Source: Variovorax sp. J22G73
GTDB lineage: Bacteria > Pseudomonadota > Gammaproteobacteria > Burkholderiales > Burkholderiaceae_C
Direction of reading: 5' to 3'
Length of the DNA: 64,000 nucleotides
Assembly (NCBI RefSeq): GCF_030317035.1
Contig: NZ_JASZYK010000003.1
Location: forward strand, 558,001-622,000
A program made the translations under genes and the position numbers. Shown piece by piece: positions 8,714 through 17,420 of this stretch. The notes beneath the pieces were generated by a model. That model saw only the letters and a list, made by a program, of their open reading frames with translations. It ran no database searches and was not told where the DNA came from. Within the stretch, counting starts at the first letter, position 1; every line of letters starts with the position of its first letter.

Positions 8714-11644
8714 TCAGGCCCTGTCGGCGGCCTGCGCAGCCTCTTCGGTTTCGTTGTACTCGCCCACCGGCACGCAGCTGCAGAACAGGTTGCGGTCGCC
8801 GTACACGTTGTCGACGCGGCCGATGGGGGGCCAGTACTTCGCGTGCTTCAGCTCGGCCAGCGGGAACGCGCCGAGTTCGCGCGAGTAGGGGTGTGCCCAT
8901 TCCGCGCCGAGCAGGCTGGCCGCGGTGTGCGGCGCGTGCTTGAGCGGGTTGTCTTCCTTCGGCCACACGCCTTCCTCGATGCGGCGGATTTCGCCGCGAA
9001 TGGCGATCATCGCGTCGATGAAGCGGTCGAGCTCGGCCAGGGGCTCGCTCTCGGTGGGCTCCACCATCAGCGTGCCGGGCACGGGGAAGCTCAGCGTGGG
9101 CGCGTGAAAGCCGTAGTCGATCAGGCGCTTGGCCACGTCTTCGGCGGTGACGCCGCTGGTGTCCTTCAGCGGGCGCAAATCGAGGATGCACTCGTGCGCG
9201 ACATGGCCGTTCGGGCTTGCGTACAGCGTGGGGTAGTGGTCCTTGAGGCGCGCGCTGATGTAGTTGGCGCTCAAGATGGCCGTTTCGGTCGCGGCCTGCA
9301 GGCCCTTGGCGCCCATCATGCGGCAGTACATCCAGCTGATCGGCAGCACGGCCGCGTTGCCCAGCGGCGCGGCGGACACAGCCCCCACGCCGTGCGAAGC
9401 AACGCCCGCCGTGGCGTGGCCCGGCAGGTACGGCACGAGGTCTTCGACCACGCACACCGGGCCCACGCCCGGCCCGCCGCCGCCGTGCGGAATGCAGAAG
9501 GTCTTGTGCAGGTTCAGGTGGCTCACGTCGCCGCCGAACTCGCCCGGCGCGGCCACGCCGACCAGCGCGTTCATGTTGGCGCCGTCGACGTACACGCGCC
9601 CGCCGTGTTCATGCACCAGCTCGCACAGTTCCTTCACGCGGGTTTCGAACACGCCGTGCGTGCTGGGGTAGGTGATCATCACGGCGGCCAGCTTGTCGCT
9701 GTGCTTCTCGCAGGCGCGCTTCAGGTCGTCCATGTCGACGTTGCCCTGCGCGTCGCAGGCCGTCACCACCACCTGCATGCCCACCATCTGCGCGCTGGCC
9801 GGGTTGGTGCCGTGCGCCGAAGACGGAATGAGGCAGATGTTGCGATGGCCCTCGCCCTTGGCTGCATGGAAGCCCTTGATGGCCAGCAGCCCCGCGTACT
9901 CGCCCTGCGAGCCCGCGTTGGGCTGCAGGCTGATGCCCGCGTAGCCGGTGGCCTCGCACAGCCAGGCGCGCAGCTGCGCGTCGAGCTGGGCGTAGCCCTG
10001 CAGCTGCTCGGCGGGCGCGAAGGGGTGGATGTTGGCGAACTCGGGCCAGGTGATGGGGATCATCTCGCTGGTCGCGTTGAGCTTCATGGTGCAGCTGCCC
10101 AGCGGGATCATGCTGCGGTCGAGCGCAAGGTCCTTGTCGGACAGGCTGCGGATGTAGCGCAGCATCGCGGTCTCGCTCTTGTGGGTGTTGAACACCGGGT
10201 GCGTGAGAAAGGCGCTGGTGCGGCGCAGGTCCTCGGGAATCAGCGGCACGGCGCTGGCGGCCAGGTCGTCGAAGCGCGGCATCGCGGTGCCCGCGGGCAC
10301 GAACAGCGCCCACAGCGTTTCGACGTCGGCGCGCGTGGTGGTCTCGTCCAGCGAAATGCCCAGGTGGTGCTGCAGCCGCTGGCGCAGGTTGACGCCGCCA
10401 GCCTGCGCGCGCTCGATGATGGCGTGCGTGTCGTCGCCGGTGCTCACGGTGAGCGAGTCGAAGGCGGTGGCGTTGACCGGCTCGCGGCCCATCTGCGACA
10501 GGCCCTTGGCCAGGATGGCGGTGAGCGCGGCCACGCGCTGCGCGATGCGCGTGAGGCCGTCGGGCCCGTGGTACACGGCGTACATGCTGGCCACCACGGC
10601 CGGCAGCACCTGCGCGGTACAGATGTTCGACGTGGCCTTTTCGCGGCGGATGTGCTGCTCGCGCGTCTGCAGCGCGAGGCGGTAGGCGGGCTGGCCGTGC
10701 GTGTCGACGCTCACGCCCACCAGGCGGCCGGGCAGCGAGCGCTTGAACGAATCGCGGCAGGCCAGGTAGGCGGCGTGCGGGCCGCCGTTGCACAGCGGCA
10801 TGCCGAAGCGCTGCGTGGTGCCGCAGACGATGTCGGCATCGAACTCGCCGGGGGCCACCAGCAGCGTGAGCGCCAGCAGGTCGGCCGCGACGATGAGGGC
10901 GGCGTCGCACTGGTGCGCATGGCCCGCGAGCGGACGCAGGTCGTGCACATGGCCGGTGGTGGCGGGGTACTGCGCGAGCACGCCGAAGAACTCGCCGCTC
11001 ACCATCAGGTGCGGCAGCGTCTCGGACACCGTGCTGACCTTGACCTCGATGCCCAGCGGCGCGGCGCGCGTCCTGATGACCTCGATGGTCTGCGGGTGGC
11101 AGTCGCCCGACACCAGGAACACGTTGCTCTTGCTCTTGACGCTGCGCTTGGCCAGCGTCATGGCCTCGGCGGCGGCCGTGGCCTCGTCGAGCATCGAGGC
11201 GTTGGCGATGGCCATGCCCGTGAGGTCGCACACCATCGTCTGGAAGTTGAGCAGCGCCTCCATGCGGCCCTGCGAAATCTCGGCCTGGTAAGGCGTGTAC
11301 GCGGTGTACCAGGCGGGGTTCTCCAGGACGTTGCGCAGGATGACGCCGGGCGTGTGCGTGCCGTAGTAGCCCTGGCCGATGAAGCTCCTGAACACCTTGT
11401 TCTTCGACGCCAGCGTCTTCAGCTCGGCCAGCGCGTCGGCCTCGGTCACCGGCGCGGGCAGGCGCATCGGCCGGGCGCGGCGAATGGCCGCGGGCACGAT
11501 GCCGTCGATGAGCTCGGCCCGCGTGGCCGAGCCGATCACCGGCAGCATGCGCGCCTCGTCCGCCGCATCGATGCCGATGTGGCGGGCAAGGAATTCTTCG
11601 GCGTTCTCTAGTTCTTGCAAAGAGGGAAGGGCGGGCGTCGGCAT
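8714..11644 (-). CDS. gcvP: Glycine dehydrogenase (decarboxylating), P-protein
   Basis: P-protein of the glycine cleavage complex: PLP-dependent decarboxylation of glycine and transfer of the aminomethyl group to lipoyl-GcvH. It is 976 residues long, the size of the fused single-chain form. The N-terminal half carries [19 protein letters not shown] and [22 protein letters not shown]. The C-terminal half carries the PLP lysine near residue 710 in [16 protein letters not shown]. It is the third gene of gcvT-gcvH-gcvP, all under the glycine riboswitch upstream of gcvT, with a 160-base gap before it. Confidence 0.98.
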   Translation of the reverse strand: MPTPALPSLQELENAEEFLARHIGIDAADEARMLPVIGSATRAELIDGIVPAAIRRARPMRLPAPVTEADALAELKTLASKNKVFRSFIGQGYYGTHTPGVILRNVLENPAWYTAYTPYQAEISQGRMEALLNFQTMVCDLTGMAIANASMLDEATAAAEAMTLAKRSVKSKSNVFLVSGDCHPQTIEVIRTRAAPLGIEVKVSTVSETLPHLMVSGEFFGVLAQYPATTGHVHDLRPLAGHAHQCDAALIVAADLLALTLLVAPGEFDADIVCGTTQRFGMPLCNGGPHAAYLACRDSFKRSLPGRLVGVSVDTHGQPAYRLALQTREQHIRREKATSNICTAQVLPAVVASMYAVYHGPDGLTRIAQRVAALTAILAKGLSQMGREPVNATAFDSLTVSTGDDTHAIIERAQAGGVNLRQRLQHHLGISLDETTTRADVETLWALFVPAGTAMPRFDDLAASAVPLIPEDLRRTSAFLTHPVFNTHKSETAMLRYIRSLSDKDLALDRSMIPLGSCTMKLNATSEMIPITWPEFANIHPFAPAEQLQGYAQLDAQLRAWLCEATGYAGISLQPNAGSQGEYAGLLAIKGFHAAKGEGHRNICLIPSSAHGTNPASAQMVGMQVVVTACDAQGNVDMDDLKRACEKHSDKLAAVMITYPSTHGVFETRVKELCELVHEHGGRVYVDGANMNALVGVAAPGEFGGDVSHLNLHKTFCIPHGGGGPGVGPVCVVEDLVPYLPGHATAGVASHGVGAVSAAPLGNAAVLPISWMYCRMMGAKGLQAATETAILSANYISARLKDHYPTLYASPNGHVAHECILDLRPLKDTSGVTAEDVAKRLIDYGFHAPTLSFPVPGTLMVEPTESEPLAELDRFIDAMIAIRGEIRRIEEGVWPKEDNPLKHAPHTAASLLGAEWAHPYSRELGAFPLAELKHAKYWPPIGRVDNVYGDRNLFCSCVPVGEYNETEEAAQAADRA

Positions 11645-11674
11645 GGCGGTGACTGTCTATCGGCGTTGATAAAG

Positions 11675-11714
11675 GAACTCGGCGGAAAAGAACTCAGCGG
11701 AAAGAGCTCAGCGG
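11675..11714. repeat. Three short tandem repeats in the gcvH-gcvP gap
   Basis: Three imperfect copies of an 11-16 base unit, core GAACTCAGCGGAAA, lie directly before the gcvP start on the + strand reading. They separate gcvH from gcvP and have no coding function that I can see. Confidence 0.6.
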
Positions 11715-11720
11715 TCTGCG

Positions 11721-11795
11721 CCGGGCCGCCCCAAGGCGGGCCGCGCCTTCCCCGTCGGGGACGGAGAAGCACACGAAGCGGCAAGCCGAGGGGCA
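11721..11795. repeat. Intergenic GC-rich palindromic element (REP-like)
   Basis: A 75-base block with inverted arms (GGGCCGCC/GGCGGGCC around CCAA; CCCCGTC/GGACGG) between gcvH and gcvP. The composition resembles the repeated intergenic GC-rich elements I know from comamonad genomes. Only one clear copy is in this window, so the repeat status is inferred. Confidence 0.35.
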
Positions 11796-11804
11796 AACAT
11801 CATT

Positions 11805-12176
11805 TCAGGATTCGGCGGCGAACTTGTCGTAGCTGGCCGAGTCGAGCAGCGCGTCGAGTTGCGCGGGTTCGCTCAGCTTGACCTTGAAGAACCAGCCGCT
11901 GGCCAGCGGGTCGCTGTTGGCCAGCGAGGGGTCGGCGCGCAGGGCCTCGTTCACTTCGACGATCTCGCCCGACACGGGCATGAACACGTCGGCGGCGGCT
12001 TTCACCGACTCGACCACGCCGGCCACTTCGCCCTGGGCAAAGCTCTTGCCGACTTCGGGCAGGTCGACGAACACCACGTCGCCCAGCGCGTCCTGCGCGT
12101 GCACGGTGATGCCGACGGTGGCGGCATCGCCTTCGGCCGCCACCCATTCGTGGTCCTTGGTGTACTTGATGCTCAT
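11805..12176 (-). CDS. gcvH: Glycine cleavage system H-protein
   Basis: Lipoyl-carrier protein of the glycine cleavage system, 123 residues, the normal size. The lipoylated lysine is Lys59 in ESVKAAADV. The flanking GDVVFVDLPEVGKSF and NSDPLASGWFFKV are family signatures. The ATG at 12176 is the standard start (MSIKYTKDHEWV); the longer frame upstream overlaps gcvT and is a shadow. It lies 70 bases after gcvT. Confidence 0.98.
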   Translation of the reverse strand: MSIKYTKDHEWVAAEGDAATVGITVHAQDALGDVVFVDLPEVGKSFAQGEVAGVVESVKAAADVFMPVSGEIVEVNEALRADPSLANSDPLASGWFFKVKLSEPAQLDALLDSASYDKFAAES

Positions 12177-12246
12177 GGAAAAACTCCTCGTGGAAAAAAT
12201 GTTTCGGGGTGCAGAGCCTAGCCGGGTCCGGGGGCGGTCGGCAGTC

Positions 12247-13461
12247 TCAGCCGCGGTAATAGCGGGTCGGCACGAAGGGCAGGGTCGAGACTTCCATCGG
12301 CACCGGCTTGCCGCGCACGATGGCCTGGATGCGCGTGCCCGGCTCGGCGAACGCCGTGGCCACGTAGCCCATGGCGATGCAGCGGTCCGCCGTGGGGCCG
12401 AGCAGGCCGCTGGTGACGATGCCGATGTCGTGGCCCTCGAAGGACTGCAGCAGCGTGCCGTCGCGCACCGGAATGCGCTCCAGCGCCACCAGGCCCACGC
12501 GCTTGCGCTTGAGCGTGTCGTGGTCGGTGTGGCCGGCCGCGCCCGGGGTGGCCGCGGCGAGCTGTGCCAGGATCCTGGCCGCACCGGGAAAGCTGCCTTC
12601 GCGCGCGCCGCCGGCGCGGCGCACCTTCTGCATCGCCCAGTTGAGCGAGGCCTCGACCGGCGTGGTGGTGGTGTCGATGTCGTTGCCGTACAGGCACAGG
12701 CCGGCCTCGAGCCGCAGCGAATTGCGCGCGCCCAGGCCGATGGGCTTCACCTCGGGCTGGGCGAGCAGCAGGCGGGCCAGCGCCTCGGCGTCGGTGGCGG
12801 CCACCGAGATCTCGAAGCCGTCTTCGCCGGTGTAGCCGCTGCGGGTGACGAAGGCTGGCACCTTCACGTCGCCTTCGCCGATCTGCACCGCGCCGCCGGT
12901 CATGAACACGAAGCGCTCGATGCCGGGCGACAGGCGCGCCAGCGTGGCCGCCGCCTGCGGGCCCTGCAGCGCCAGCAGCGCGTGGTCGGGCAGGGGTTGC
13001 ACGGTGCAGCGGCTGCCGATCTTCTGCTGGATGTGCGCGATGTCGGCCACCTTGCAGGCGCCGTTGACGATCACGAAGAGCGAGCCGTTGCCTTCGTTGA
13101 AGAACATCAGGTCGTCCAGGATGCCGCCCTCGTCGTTCAGCAGCAGGCCGTAGCGTTGCTTGCCGGCGGGCAGGTCGATCACGTCGACGGGCATCAGGGT
13201 TTCGAAGGCGGCCGCGGCGTCGGGGCCGACCAGGCGCAGCTGGCCCATGTGGGAAATGTCGAACAGGCCGGCCGCGTCGCGCGTGTGCTTGTGCTCGGCC
13301 ATCAGGCCGGCGGGGTATTGCACCGGCATGGTGTAGCCGGCGAAGGGGACCATGCGGGCGCCGAGCTCGACGTGCAGGTCGTGCAGGGGTGTCTTCAACA
13401 GGGTGTCGGAGGCGGAAGCAGCGGAAGCGGCGGGAGCAGCGGAAGCAGTGGAAGAGGCCAT
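12247..13461 (-). CDS. gcvT: Aminomethyltransferase, T-protein
   Basis: T-protein of the glycine cleavage system: transfers the aminomethyl carbon from lipoyl-GcvH to tetrahydrofolate, releasing ammonia. It is 404 residues, slightly long because of an Ala/Ser-rich N-terminal 20 residues. Motifs are GARMVPFAGYTMPVQYP, HTRDAAGLFDISHMGQ and GEDGFEISV (folate pocket). The ATG at 13461 has a GGAG ribosome site 6-9 bases upstream. It is the first gene of the operon, directly downstream of a tandem glycine riboswitch. Confidence 0.97.
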   Translation of the reverse strand: MASSTASAAPAASAASASDTLLKTPLHDLHVELGARMVPFAGYTMPVQYPAGLMAEHKHTRDAAGLFDISHMGQLRLVGPDAAAAFETLMPVDVIDLPAGKQRYGLLLNDEGGILDDLMFFNEGNGSLFVIVNGACKVADIAHIQQKIGSRCTVQPLPDHALLALQGPQAAATLARLSPGIERFVFMTGGAVQIGEGDVKVPAFVTRSGYTGEDGFEISVAATDAEALARLLLAQPEVKPIGLGARNSLRLEAGLCLYGNDIDTTTTPVEASLNWAMQKVRRAGGAREGSFPGAARILAQLAAATPGAAGHTDHDTLKRKRVGLVALERIPVRDGTLLQSFEGHDIGIVTSGLLGPTADRCIAMGYVATAFAEPGTRIQAIVRGKPVPMEVSTLPFVPTRYYRG

Positions 13462-13510
13462 GGGGCACTCCAAAGGGGCAGACGAAATCCATGACGCAAG
13501 CCATGGGCCA

Positions 13511-13712
13511 CCCCTGCTGTCCGCTTTACCTGAGAGATTCGCCCCACGATCGGGGTTTGCTCCTTCGGTGGGCCGTTGCACCGTGGTGTGCGGCGGCCTC
13601 TCTCCAGCAAGGAAACGCCGGTGTGCACCGGCGCCTTGTCAGTCCTTTTGCCTGAGCGTTCGGGAATCCCCTGCGCCTTCGGCGGCCCCGTCGCGCGGGG
13701 CTCTCTCCTGAC
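13511..13712 (-). promoter_or_regulatory. Tandem glycine riboswitch
   Basis: Two consecutive glycine aptamers are read on the - strand upstream of gcvT. Aptamer 1 (about 13712-13637) has GGAGAGAGC, GCCGAAGGCGCAGG, and the closing AACGCTCAGGCAAAAGGACTGAC (over two stems). Aptamer 2 (about 13606-13511) has GGAGAGAGG, CACCGAAGGAGCAAAC and AATCTCTCAGGTAAAGCGGAC. These are the conserved cores of the type I glycine riboswitch. It ends about 50 bases before the gcvT ATG and is expected to turn the gcv operon on when glycine is high (known behaviour of the class). Confidence 0.96.
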
Positions 13713-13753
13713 CCGGGCGAGTGTAGTGGATCGCGGCGCGCGGGGCTTGGGCC

Positions 13754-14419
13754 TCAGTGAACGATTTCGGCCGGCGGCAGCAGCCGGTCGATGCGCTCGC
13801 GCAGCGACTCGGCGCGCTCGGCCCCGGCCGCCTTCTCGACCTCGCTGAGCATCAGCGCGGCAATGGTCATCATCGCCTCGCGGTCGCGCGCCTCGCGCAG
13901 GGCGTCGCGCATCTGCGTCGCGAACTTGGGGTCGCGGCGCACGAACATGCGCTCGCAGATGTCGAACAGAAACATGCGCGTGGTCGCCAGCGAGCGCTTG
14001 CCGTCGAAGCTGTCGGCCGAGGTGCTGACTTGGATCGGGTCGACCGCCGGCAGCGCCGCCATGGCTTGCGCCGCCTGGGCGTCGCTGGCCGCCTGCGCGG
14101 CCTGCGATGCCTGCGATGCCAAGAGGGCGGCCTGGGCGGCAGCTACAGCCGCCGCGTGCGGGTCTTGCAGGTAGCCGCGCTGCACCAGGGCCGACAGCGC
14201 CTGCTCTGCCTCGTCCCGCGTGCTGAACAGCGGGCTGAAGTCGGTCAGCGAGCGCCGGCCGTCGGCCATGAGCAGCAGCGCGCGCTCGCGCTGGCTGAGC
14301 GTGCGCTGGCGGCCCTGGAGTTCGTCGCGCGCCTTGTCGGTCTTGGTGGGAAACATGGCAGCCACAGCTTTTTCGGGAATCGAGGGCTGCAGCATCGTTG
14401 CAAGTGGTGACATCTTCAT
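13754..14419 (-). CDS. Hypothetical protein with winged-helix-like N-terminus
   Basis: A 221-residue soluble protein I do not recognise by name. About residues 38-85 (LSQRERALLLMADGRRSLTDFSPLF, EQALSALVQRGYL) look like a small winged-helix or degenerate DNA-binding module. An Ala/Gln/Ser low-complexity stretch follows (about 88-125), then a helical C-terminal domain (about 140-221). No signal peptide or membrane segment. Several in-frame ATGs are possible (14419, 14413, 14398, 14356) and none has a strong ribosome site, so the start is uncertain. Its promoter region shares the space after the next small gene. Confidence 0.7.
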   Translation of the reverse strand: MKMSPLATMLQPSIPEKAVAAMFPTKTDKARDELQGRQRTLSQRERALLLMADGRRSLTDFSPLFSTRDEAEQALSALVQRGYLQDPHAAAVAAAQAALLASQASQAAQAASDAQAAQAMAALPAVDPIQVSTSADSFDGKRSLATTRMFLFDICERMFVRRDPKFATQMRDALREARDREAMMTIAALMLSEVEKAAGAERAESLRERIDRLLPPAEIVH

Positions 14420-14457
14420 GAACGTTCTACTTACACGGGCAATCGCCGCTGTCGAGC

Positions 14458-14964
14458 TCAGCCGCCTGCGATTTCCTTGCGAATGAGCCACTGGTTGCCC
14501 ACGCGCCGCAGTTCCAGCGTCTTGCGACTCTTCTCGCGCAGCTTGTCGGCGCTGTACGTCTGCTGGAAGCTGGCGCTCGCCGCCTCTCCGGTGACGCTGA
14601 TGACCAGGCTGTCGATGTCCACGCGAATGGCGGCTTTGTCGGCTATGCGCGCGCGCCGGTCGGCCTCCCAGGCTTTGCGGTCCTGGCCGCGGGGCGGGGT
14701 GAATTCGGGTGAGTAGCTCGCCAAATAGCGTGCCACGTCGCGGGCGGACCAGGCGGCGGCCCAGGCGCGTACGGCGGCTTCGACCTCGGCGATGGCGGCG
14801 GCTGGGTTGGCTGGCAAGGGGGCGGACTTTGCGGTGGCCGGTATCGATGTGGGTGTGGGTGCGGGTACGGGTGCGGGCCGCGGCTCCGGCGCTGCCGGCG
14901 TAGCGCTGAAAGCGGCCGTGGCCAGCAGCGCGCTGCCCAGCAGGCATGTCAGTGGTCGAAGCAT
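14458..14964 (-). CDS. Secreted NTF2-like (Cds6-type) domain protein
   Basis: A 168-residue exported protein: signal peptide (about residues 1-22), Pro/Ala-rich spacer (23-55) and an NTF2-like domain (about 60-165). The domain resembles the C-terminal Cds6-type domain of some L,D-transpeptidases and DUF4440 proteins (AWAAAWSARDVARYLASYSPEF, KAWEADRRARI, LELRRVGNQWLI). No catalytic transpeptidase domain is present. A strong AGGAGGG ribosome site 6-12 bases before the ATG at 14964 fixes the start. Role is probably periplasmic; binding partner unknown. Confidence 0.75.
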   Translation of the reverse strand: MLRPLTCLLGSALLATAAFSATPAAPEPRPAPVPAPTPTSIPATAKSAPLPANPAAAIAEVEAAVRAWAAAWSARDVARYLASYSPEFTPPRGQDRKAWEADRRARIADKAAIRVDIDSLVISVTGEAASASFQQTYSADKLREKSRKTLELRRVGNQWLIRKEIAGG

Positions 14965-15171
14965 GGTGCGGTTCCCTCCTGTTCGTGTGCAGATCTCGAG
15001 CAGCGGCGGCGGCGGAGCGACACCCTCGGTGACATTGCTCGCCCTAGTGCGCATCACCGCGGCCGTCATGGTGCCGAAAGACTTTTCTCCGCCCAGCGCC
15101 TGCAGCGGCATCTGCAGCTTGCCGTTGTTCAGCACGCCGCCGACCGGCCCGCGACGCGCCCCGCGATCCGT

Positions 15172-15210
15172 CTTGTCGGATGCCCAATCTGCGCGCATTC
15201 GTCCGACAAG
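15172..15210. repeat. REP-like inverted repeat
   Basis: Perfect 9-base arms CTTGTCGGA and TCCGACAAG separated by 21 bases. The sequence and spacing recall the GC-rich extragenic palindromes of other proteobacteria. Only one copy is seen here. Confidence 0.4.
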
Positions 15211-15273
15211 GCGGGATGCCGACATTCGCTAGCCTTGGCTTAGGGCCGATCGCGCGTGAGTTCGATCTGCCGC

Positions 15274-15332
15274 GGTTCTACTTAAGCTGCGTGCGACCTA
15301 AGAACCTGTGCCCAGCTGTGCTGGGCTTTTTT
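15274..15332 (+). terminator. Double hairpin ending in a rho-independent terminator, no upstream gene
   Basis: A first hairpin has arms GGTTCT (15274-15279) and AGAACC (15301-15306). A second has a 7-base stem GCCCAGC-TGT-GCTGGGC (15310-15326) followed by six Ts (15327-15332). Read on the + strand this is a textbook intrinsic terminator, yet no + strand gene ends here. It lies 62 bases upstream of the ABC exporter start, so it is either an attenuator in that leader or the 3' end of a small RNA. Confidence 0.65.
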
Positions 15333-15394
15333 CTGCCGCAAGCAGTCGTTTTTTGCCAAGCCTTCAAGCTTCAATTTCCTTGCTCCCCATCTCC

Positions 15395-17308
15395 ATGCTT
15401 GAACGAGCTGCCGATCCTCTTGCCGATGCGGTCGCGACCGCTACTACCTCCGCCGCGGCTGCAGATGCGCAAGACATCCCTCCAAAGCCACAGTGCACAT
15501 CACCAACAACGCCGCCTCTGCCGAAGCGTCCCCGCGCCGTGCTTCCGCCGGGCCTTTCCCTCGCGGCATGGAAACAGTTCCTGCGAGTGGCAAAGCCCTT
15601 CTGGCTGGGAGACAAGCGCTCCACTGCCTGGACGCTGCTCGGGTTGCTCGTCGGCTTGATGCTGCTCGACACCCAACTCGCAGTGATGCTCGTGGCCAAG
15701 ACGGGTGAGCTGACCTCGGCGCTCGCCGCCAAGGACGCAGACCGCTTCTGGGGCGCCGTGCGCGGCAGCCTGATCGTGCTGGCGATGGCGGTGCCGGTCT
15801 ATGCCATCTACTACTACATGCGCGACTCCTTCGCCAACCAGTGGCGCAAGTGGCTCACCGCGCGCTTTCTCGATGGCTACCTGGGCAAGCGACGCTACTA
15901 CCACCTCGGCGCGGATGCCAGCATCGACAATCCCGACCAGCGGATCGCGGAAGACATCAACACCTTCACCGGGCGCAGCATCAATTTTCTGCTCGTCGTC
16001 CTGGGCTCATCGATGCAGCTGGTGGCGTTCAGCGCGGTGCTCTGGGGCATCAGCAAGCTTCTGGTGGCCTTCCTGGCGATCTATGCCATCGTCGGCACGG
16101 TGGTCGCGCTGTGGATCTTCGGCCAGCCCCTGATCCAGCTGAACTTCTGGCAGCTCAAGCGCGAAGCCGACTTTCGCTTCGACCTCATGCGCCTGCGCGA
16201 GAACGCCGAGAGCATCGCGTTCTACCGGGGCGAGCCGCAAGAGCGCGCCCAGATTGACCGACGTTTCGAAGACGTCTATGCCAACTACGACAAGCTCATC
16301 AAGAAGCAGCGCAGCCTGAACCTGTACCAGCGCGCCTACAGCCAGCTCACCTTGGTGCTGCCGGTCGTGATCCTCGCGCAGGGCGTGCTGAGCGGCGAGC
16401 TGGAGGTGGGGCGCGCCACCCAGGCCGTTGCCGCCTTCGCCGCGGTGTTGACGGCGGTGACGGTGATTGTGGACAACTTCGAGTCGCTCAGCAAGTTCGT
16501 CGCCGGCATCGGCCGGCTCGACATGCTGGCCAAGGCCGTCGCCTTGCCCCAGCTGCACAAGGAACCCGCCTCGCCCGCAGTCTCCGTCGAGGCCAGCGAA
16601 GGCAAGCGCATCGCCTTGCACGAAGAGGGGGACGCGCTGCTGATCGAGTCGCTCACGCTGTATACGCCGGGCTTCGGCCGGCTATTGCTGGAAAACCTGG
16701 AGCTCGAACTGAAACCCGGCAACGGCCTGCTCATCACCGGCCCCAGCGGAAGCGGAAAAAGCAGCCTGCTGAGGGCGATAGCCGGCCTGTGGGACCACGG
16801 GACCGGAACCGTGCGTCGCCTGCCGTTGCACAGCTTGATGTTCCTGCCCCAGCGCCCCTACATGCCGGTCGGGAGCCTACGGCAGCAGCTGTTGTACCCG
16901 GCGCGGGAGGTCGAGGGCCTCACGGACGAACGGCTGGCCGAGATCCTTGCAGAGGTGCAGCTTCCAAGCTTGATGGAACGCGTCGGCGGACTCGATGCGA
17001 CGCAGCATTGGGAAAAGGTGCTGAGCATGGGTGAGCAGCAGCGCCTGTCGTTCGCGCGCGTGCTCGTCCAGTCTCCCGGCTTCGTCATCCTCGACGAAGC
17101 CACCAGCGCACTCGACGACGCCAACGAGGCCGCGCTCTACCAGCGCTTGAAAGACGAGGGCGTCACGCTCATCAGCATCGCGCACAGGGCTGCCGTGGTG
17201 CCGTTTCATACCCACGTGCTGTGCTTCGGCGGCGACGGCAGCTGGACGCTGAAGGACACGGACGCGTTTCTTGCAGAGCGTCGAGGCGAGGAGGAGAAAG
17301 CCGCCTGA
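15395..17308 (+). CDS. ABC transporter, SbmA/YddA-type fused permease-ATPase
   Basis: A 637-residue half-transporter with fused domains. After a low-complexity N-terminus (about 1-60), a membrane domain of the ABC_membrane_2/SbmA-BacA type covers about residues 65-370 (AWKQFLRVAKPFW, NPDQRIAEDINTFTGRSINF, LNFWQLKREADFRFDLMRLRENAESIAFY). The nucleotide-binding domain follows, with Walker A GPSGSGKSS near 450, signature LSMGEQQRLSFAR near 545 and Walker B FVILDEATSALD near 565. It probably acts as a homodimer moving hydrophobic molecules or peptides; substrate unknown. The ATG at 15395 has a weak ribosome site and an upstream alternative exists inside the terminator hairpin, so I prefer 15395. 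Confidence 0.9.
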   Translation: MLERAADPLADAVATATTSAAAADAQDIPPKPQCTSPTTPPLPKRPRAVLPPGLSLAAWKQFLRVAKPFWLGDKRSTAWTLLGLLVGLMLLDTQLAVMLVAKTGELTSALAAKDADRFWGAVRGSLIVLAMAVPVYAIYYYMRDSFANQWRKWLTARFLDGYLGKRRYYHLGADASIDNPDQRIAEDINTFTGRSINFLLVVLGSSMQLVAFSAVLWGISKLLVAFLAIYAIVGTVVALWIFGQPLIQLNFWQLKREADFRFDLMRLRENAESIAFYRGEPQERAQIDRRFEDVYANYDKLIKKQRSLNLYQRAYSQLTLVLPVVILAQGVLSGELEVGRATQAVAAFAAVLTAVTVIVDNFESLSKFVAGIGRLDMLAKAVALPQLHKEPASPAVSVEASEGKRIALHEEGDALLIESLTLYTPGFGRLLLENLELELKPGNGLLITGPSGSGKSSLLRAIAGLWDHGTGTVRRLPLHSLMFLPQRPYMPVGSLRQQLLYPAREVEGLTDERLAEILAEVQLPSLMERVGGLDATQHWEKVLSMGEQQRLSFARVLVQSPGFVILDEATSALDDANEAALYQRLKDEGVTLISIAHRAAVVPFHTHVLCFGGDGSWTLKDTDAFLAERRGEEEKAA

Positions 17309-17420
17309 AGGGGCGGCCGTACCCCTGCGCAGCCTGTGGCACGCGGCGACTCCCTGGCGAGCCGCTGGCGTGGCACGCTCGACCCGCCTCCACGCTCACC
17401 GCGCCTTCGTCAGAACGCTC

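Larger units (their letters stand above)
14965..15394. other. Non-coding stretch with hairpins
   Basis: A 430-base gap between two divergent genes. The frame on the - strand is open here but lacks a ribosome site and precedes a clear start at 14964. It holds an inverted repeat (15172-15210) and two tandem hairpins ending in a T-run (15274-15332), described separately. Confidence 0.6.

Noticed and set aside
8357..11611. 1084-codon + strand open frame opposite gcvP
   Set aside because: Antisense to gcvP with repetitive His/Arg/Gly/Val composition, the normal pattern of a shadow frame in GC-rich DNA.
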